Positions 17,501-20,679 of a DNA stretch of 20,679 nucleotides are shown here, one piece after another (the stretch's first letter is position 1; each line of letters opens with the position of its first letter). The stretch is taken from positions 1 through 20,679 of IMG/VR virus record IMGVR_UViG_3300017786_000192. One strand, given 5' to 3'. This DNA comes from a virus. The position numbers and the translations under genes were made by a program. The notes under the pieces were generated by a model, which was not told where the DNA came from, did not search any database, and was given only the letters and a program-made list of their open reading frames with translations.

Positions 17501-20500
17501 GACCCATTCTTAGAAACATCTGATGCTTTTGCAAATTGAAGTAATCCATTTTGCACCATTGTAGAGTCTTCATTTGGTTGCACCAATACACTGCTGTCAT
17601 GTAATGTTTGTTCTGCATTTGGTATGACGTTTCTGTGATCTACTCCTGTATCAAGTTGTGTCCAAGCCTGAGAACTTAATGAACTGTTTGCATCTACGTT
17701 AGATTGTGCTTGATAAAAATATCCTGCACTGTAAACAACATCACCAGAGTAGTAAGGCACATTATCATCAAATGGTCCTTTGTAATTTGTATTTTTTGCT
17801 TGTACCCAAGTTCCATTATCATTTTTTATCACGTGAATTGAACCAAAGTTACTTGCTTCATTGTTACCTTGAGCTGAAATAAATGCGTAATATTGTCCGT
17901 TGATTAAACCAAAATTTATTTTAGAGCCAAGTCTTAAATTGCTTTTAGTCTCTGGCACTGTGTATGCACCTTGTAAAATAAACTGTGATCCTGGACTTCT
18001 TGAATATACAACATACGCACCTTCGTTGGTGCCTCCACTTGTTATACCTTCTCCTAATGGAATATTGTAAACTTGTTGCCAATCTTTGTTTACTTTGCTT
18101 GGTATGTTTGCTAATCTCGTTGTTCCTTGAATTGTTATTTCATTCCATAACCAATATTCTTCTCCAATAGATTCATACACAACAGTATTTTGAACAGGTG
18201 GAGTTAAAAAGTTTGCGTCTTCAAACACACACAGTGAACCTGCTGATTGGTTTTCAAATTCTGTTTTTAAGATGGCACCCATCAATCTATTTGGTGACCC
18301 TATTATTGTGATGTTACCTGCTTCATTGTGTTGACTTCCTAATCTAAACGAACCTGATTTATTTTTTATAAACAGTTCAACTTGGTTAAATCCGACAGTC
18401 CTTACAAACGCAACTTCACCTGTGTTAGCAGTTGTATCATCTATTACTGTGTCACCAACATTAGGCACATAAAATATACCATTAACATCGGGTTGTACTT
18501 GTATTAAAACTTTTCCATTCCAAATGTCTTTGATTTGTAATTTTTTATTTGTTTTTGCATAAGGTAAACCTAGTACATCTGGATCGTATCTATTTCCTTG
18601 GCTGTCTCTGATTGTGTTTACCCACAAATTTACAGTGTTGTTGATCGTTTCAGTGCCTCCATCGTAAGGCACTTTGCTTGACATCATTGAAGCAGTTGCT
18701 CTCACAAACCAAAGTTTGCTTGTCTTAAATCCTGTTGATTCACCTGTTCCAGAAACAACAAATTCTTGCTTGAAAGACAGCACAGCGATTTCACTTGCTT
18801 CAGTTGGATGATCTGGTTGTGTATTTGTTTTTTGTTGTTCAGTATCTAAACTGTTTACATATACTTGAGCACTTCTGCTTGTTTGATTTTTAATTATATC
18901 TTTAATAACCAATGCTGGATTTACATCAAATGCTGTTGCATTTTGAACATCTGCATCTGTAGGATAACTTGTTGGCGTTGGCGTCACGTTGAATGGAACT
19001 GCTATTACCCACCAACCTCTGTTGTATTCGTCTTCATCTGTAAATGCAATACTGTAACTTCCAACAGGCAAATCTACTCCAGTAAACAAATCACCTGTGT
19101 CTGCTAAATCTCCACGCAATTCATTTACATAAAGTAAAGTTTTTGTTCCTACTTTTCTTGAATATACAACTTTAGCATTGCCCGTTGTTGTGTAAACTAA
19201 ATCTTGTACTGCAGGATCATTTACAGTTTCATTGATAACAATAATTTTTTCAACTTTGTGTACAATAGCATGTTCACCAGTTAAAAACGCACTGTCTATA
19301 TTTGATTGTGCATATGTTCCATTAAACGGTTCTCTACCTGCAGGATATATCGAAGTGAATTGATTCCATTTCAGTTGAAGTTTGTCACCAACTGCTGTTC
19401 CACTAAACTGTTCTGTGTTTGCTCTAACCAACATATGGTCTGTGGTTACATTTGAAAATACATGATCACCTATTACAAGGTTTGTAATATTTTTGTACTC
19501 ACTATTATCAGCATCATACGTGCCATCAAATGCAAAAACATGACTGTCAAAACTTGTAAAGTCTATAGAATCATCTTGGCTGAATATCTTATTCAAAGAT
19601 TTCCATAGTTGCTCTTTGTATTCAACAATTTCATTTACGTTGTAGTCATTGCTTGTATTGTAAGTGCCTTTAAAATTACTTCTTATATTAGTTGCATTAG
19701 GCACACCAACAATTAAATGTAATCCGTCATCACTGACAGCAAGATTGTCACCATACTGAACACCTGTGTCAAATACTTGTGAAGTGGAAGAAAAAATATT
19801 GTCAGTTGGTGAATCAATAATTTGCAACAAACTGTATTGTCCGTTCTCTGTTCCTCTTTCATACACATAAACTTTTCCTTCTTCTTCACCTGTTGCAGAA
19901 ATGGCAATCAAAGTATTTTTTCCATTGGCTGAAATTGCTTTTCCAAAGTTTGTGTTTGTTTCTTTTGTGTTACTAATTTGCTGATGTGATTTGTAGACAG
20001 CATTATTTTTCACAACTGCCCAACGGTCGTTGTCACTAGTGTCTATCCAAAACTTATCATTTTCGACAAGACCTCTGTTGTAAATTATATCATTCATTTG
20101 GTCTGCTGTTTCAATTCGTGATTCAACAAGTGTTAAAATTTGTGCATTTTCATCATCCTTTACACTCTCATTGAGTGCTACAACTAGAGTTGTTCCAACG
20201 TTGCTGATAACTTTTAGTGTGTATTTTGTATCAGCAAATACCAATACAACATATTCTCCTGCTGTAACTGTTATACTGTTGTCTAATACTAAAGTAATAT
20301 TGTCCGCTTTTGTGATTGATGTGCTTGTTGCACCACTGTTCAATACTTTATATACATTCCATAATCTATTGTTGTAGCCTGTCCAAATGTATTGATCAGC
20401 AAATATTAAACTGGCATCTAATGTGGAAATATCATCATAACTGAATACAGAGTGATCTACATCTTGTAAATCTACATATCCACCACTTTGTAAAACTGAA

Positions 20501-20679
20501 CTGTCAATAAACTTCTCTGGAAAAGGATTTCCATCATAGTTTGCACTTTTTAAAAATACATCTTTTTCAGGGATAGTAATACGTAAATCAATGTTGTTTA
20601 CATTTTCTATTTCTTTAAGTTCAAATGGCTGAGGATTCAATCTAATTTTTTGTTCGTCTAAAGTAAATTCAATTTCTTG
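11530..20679 (-). CDS. Giant modular virion protein (baseplate/tail-fibre class), 5' end outside the window
   Basis: Residues are counted from the first ATG at 20640, but the frame stays open for 13 more codons to the window edge. That ATG lacks a Shine-Dalgarno sequence, so the real start is upstream and the protein exceeds 3,049 aa. Two blocks of FG-GAP-like beta-propeller repeats are visible, near residues 230-316 and 900-1225 (motifs NFGKAIS, TYGTSVSVSEDG, LFGSALEFDG, each with a GxVyVy strand). Two short aromatic modules resemble chitin-binding CBM5/12 folds (about 320-346 and 950-1000). Glycine-rich GxGY..P.(V/I).I.G.GTGA units lie near 1627-1675 and 1978-2050. A VKPYKTKIREY segment (about 1900-1917) and an IEGERIEYY/LRRSTKGTG segment (about 2785-2905) recall large marine T4-like structural proteins. 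From about 2080 to the end, repeated beta modules carry V.VNGV....DY signatures. No enzyme motif was seen. It is probably a baseplate or fibre component; its exact T4 counterpart is unclear. Confidence 0.85.
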   Translation of the reverse strand, partial: QEIEFTLDEQKIRLNPQPFELKEIENVNNIDLRITIPEKDVFLKSANYDGNPFPEKFIDSSVLQSGGYVDLQDVDHSVFSYDDISTLDASLIFADQYIWTGYNNRLWNVYKVLNSGATSTSITKADNITLVLDNSITVTAGEYVVLVFADTKYTLKVISNVGTTLVVALNESVKDDENAQILTLVESRIETADQMNDIIYNRGLVENDKFWIDTSDNDRWAVVKNNAVYKSHQQISNTKETNTNFGKAISANGKNTLIAISATGEEEGKVYVYERGTENGQYSLLQIIDSPTDNIFSSTSQVFDTGVQYGDNLAVSDDGLHLIVGVPNATNIRSNFKGTYNTSNDYNVNEIVEYKEQLWKSLNKIFSQDDSIDFTSFDSHVFAFDGTYDADNSEYKNITNLVIGDHVFSNVTTDHMLVRANTEQFSGTAVGDKLQLKWNQFTSIYPAGREPFNGTYAQSNIDSAFLTGEHAIVHKVEKIIVINETVNDPAVQDLVYTTTGNAKVVYSRKVGTKTLLYVNELRGDLADTGDLFTGVDLPVGSYSIAFTDEDEYNRGWWVIAVPFNVTPTPTSYPTDADVQNATAFDVNPALVIKDIIKNQTSRSAQVYVNSLDTEQQKTNTQPDHPTEASEIAVLSFKQEFVVSGTGESTGFKTSKLWFVRATASMMSSKVPYDGGTETINNTVNLWVNTIRDSQGNRYDPDVLGLPYAKTNKKLQIKDIWNGKVLIQVQPDVNGIFYVPNVGDTVIDDTTANTGEVAFVRTVGFNQVELFIKNKSGSFRLGSQHNEAGNITIIGSPNRLMGAILKTEFENQSAGSLCVFEDANFLTPPVQNTVVYESIGEEYWLWNEITIQGTTRLANIPSKVNKDWQQVYNIPLGEGITSGGTNEGAYVVYSRSPGSQFILQGAYTVPETKSNLRLGSKINFGLINGQYYAFISAQGNNEASNFGSIHVIKNDNGTWVQAKNTNYKGPFDDNVPYYSGDVVYSAGYFYQAQSNVDANSSLSSQAWTQLDTGVDHRNVIPNAEQTLHDSSVLVQPNEDSTMVQNGLLQFAKASDVSKNGSILATSNTFDTNETNVTVYRLKDGHYVYSETLTAPSGETTYGTSVSVSEDGTFIAVGTPGQDLSNANAGVVYVYKQTNGAYSLNQTLRTPEQGAEDLFGSALEFDGGTLVVATSKGVGAVHIFNNIDGTLLYGEKFSYYADSTVDTFGDNFVVRNNHITLALTDLQLLGTGVGTVLDYRRGDTNAWRKIRTPHDTVNLERIKSVFVYNKSTQKIYTTLDYIDVLQGKIAGIAEQEISFKTPFDPAVYNIGTVGNQDETNHWMSQQIGRVWWDISKASFKYPYQNDLIYNNNNSNMLINGASIDVYEWTESIYTPSQYDALSQSSNGSTLGITGTSKNGDNAYVAYNRFDSVAQSKIPVYYFWVKNKKDTPALESRKISAEKIAKIIENPQQEGIKYIQFYGPNKFGLVNCNNILDGENSILNIRYWTIPQTDINIHTEYQIITENDPNSVPGYDLELSWFNSLVGRDKFGNYVPDINLNEKIRYGTSMRPIQGWFKNRIEAMKQYVERVNSVFAQNLIVDTKDISPLLQLETAPTLNSRLIDQVVDSVDDLNFIGVANLKQASLSVTVVDSSITAVTILDKGAGYKTVPEVKIIGKGTGAVIGLTLNSNGEIATATVLKQGTGYTNTTTVELRNYAVLVTSDSTLGGRWALYEYNGTVWNKTLTQSVNVQLYWDYADWYATGYNQFTAIDFSVLQSYELLGLNCEIGNIVKIQTVGSGGWLLLEKIADNVTDDYTQNFKTVGKQNGTIQLKNNLYDFSSTLGYESTGYDTLYYDAIPTKETRIIVDTIKNNLLIEDLKVEYNKLFFSSLRYALSENKITDFAMKTSFVKAQHNVGELQQKVSFNNDNLANYEDYIKEVKPYKTKIREYVSTYDKIEPADMQTTDFDLAPKYDSNKQINPIRAKVQDSAIVGNVDDTYPDKHWSDNVGFQVKEITVADGGSGYGLTPAITITGGGGTGATAKAVVRAGVIKRIEMLTQGSGYLSSPTVTIENFNADGTTARLYAVLGESLVKSTHITSKFDRISRIFTDEASTNTILQKVETFTGGTGQVNYDLKWPMDITNGKTKVKVDNLEILDTEYTISNLKDIKNSYERYKGRVTFESAIAVGLTVEIEYSIDPQQLQAFDRIQLFYSPTDGMPGKQLAQLVDGIDYGGVEITSLDFVNSSGYLATDYMSAPFDVFDETFEDQTFTVDGSTTALQLNKPLEDGVVYNVYRNGVRIDDPNYPSDGSTPILNSNAIMTSITGDGQQQVIDLLALGVPTVDNDKFEVRKSTSDGSFLADPTAYDTLLEGGNLGYSTASGTNAEDINVDGDGFVTPTTSKGPEELVPGHVFDTLDIQVFDRGGETGSKISSYNHVGDGTTTDYTFQDFPQSVDAVFVTVNNAQVDRNDYTVDFQNKKIVFATAPTSGAKINYATMSNNGEKILDIDTLTGDDCTIDFLTRATYSADLSLYVTINGVRTTAFTTFESNENYGADKRLVIRFNSAPASDDVVSFVVYASTSKSFSEVTHETLTADGSSTSYALSQTPFNATPLGHNTIVEVNGLVLNPGFSFEFTISNLLEYELPDWQQPQGSASASDVRVYLNNVELQSNEFVWDAGNSSVKLQTGIGVAGDLLKVFVLSDGDYTIDDNGNLLFVNAPAQGQKILVTEFSNHDIQKIERINYDVVARQTIQANSEDYYVFQQLQNGRIRLRRPATDAQYVWVYVNGVKLSPSVDYKVTNDQMFVKIGTAINTNDQIDLIHFSSPKFVTKFGFRQFKDMTNATTFRRLGDDRRYYLAQPLNFHDKEIQLNTTDGLAKPNLRTLEPGVLFIEGERIEYYRIDADNKVSQLRRSTKGTGIKDVYQSNTEVFDQSAHQTVPYKDQTITQVYTYDGVDATFELGWAAQSTNEFELFVGGVRMRKNSTQSFDVTKDLDSPDADITLPAEYSVTNVNPNESTFTIANTTNIPTGTKITVIRRVGRVWNEIIDENTTKTLSQTDNRIGNFLREKEVTLPQ

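Noticed and set aside
20638-20640. ATG at 20640 as the true start of the giant protein
   Set aside because: The frame is open upstream to the window edge and no Shine-Dalgarno sequence precedes this ATG.

Overview
This is an AT-rich stretch of a tailed-phage genome. It most resembles a marine T4-like myophage of the cyanophage/pelagimyophage kind. The evidence is a set of consecutive virion adhesin genes in marine T4-like style (paralogous fibres, a tail-collar domain, a very large modular structural protein) and T4-type late-promoter motifs (TATAAATA or AATAAATA) just upstream of structural genes. The low GC suggests a low-GC marine host such as SAR11, but this is inference: no capsid, terminase or host-linked gene lies in the window. 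All twelve supported genes are on the minus strand, so transcription runs from right to left. Coding density is near total; no stretch over 50 bases is free of genes, and I saw no tRNA, CRISPR array, insertion sequence or clear terminator.

Region 1 (20679 to 4177, virion genes, in transcription order): a giant modular structural protein of at least about 3,040 residues whose 5' end lies outside the window; a 203-aa conserved virion protein; three tandem fibre paralogs (676, 750 and 487 aa) that share an N-terminal module but end in different tips (collar domain, a unique beta-rich tip, and a YADLAEKY-type tip); and a 303-aa virion protein. T4-type late-promoter motifs precede the 203-, 487- and 303-aa genes. 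The 676- and 750-aa genes follow their neighbours with 3 and 1 bases between stop and start, so they look translationally coupled.

Region 2 (4176 to 43, accessory operon): a 45-base gap holds a near-perfect host-type sigma-70 promoter (TTGACT, 17 bases, TATAAT, with an extended -10 TG). It is followed by six overlapping genes: a 113-aa possible fibre-assembly protein, two paralogous GT-A-fold glycosyltransferase-like proteins (273 and 284 aa), a 190-aa protein of unknown function, and two paralogs of a second glycosyltransferase-like family (226 and 296 aa). The order is small gene, transferase, transferase, repeated twice, with the same overlap lengths (8 then 14 bases) in both halves.

Together the window looks like a host-recognition locus. 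The first region builds the baseplate-proximal and distal adhesins. The second may modify glycans on the fibres, the host surface or the phage DNA under a promoter class different from that of the structural genes. The glycan target is inference and cannot be read from the sequence.
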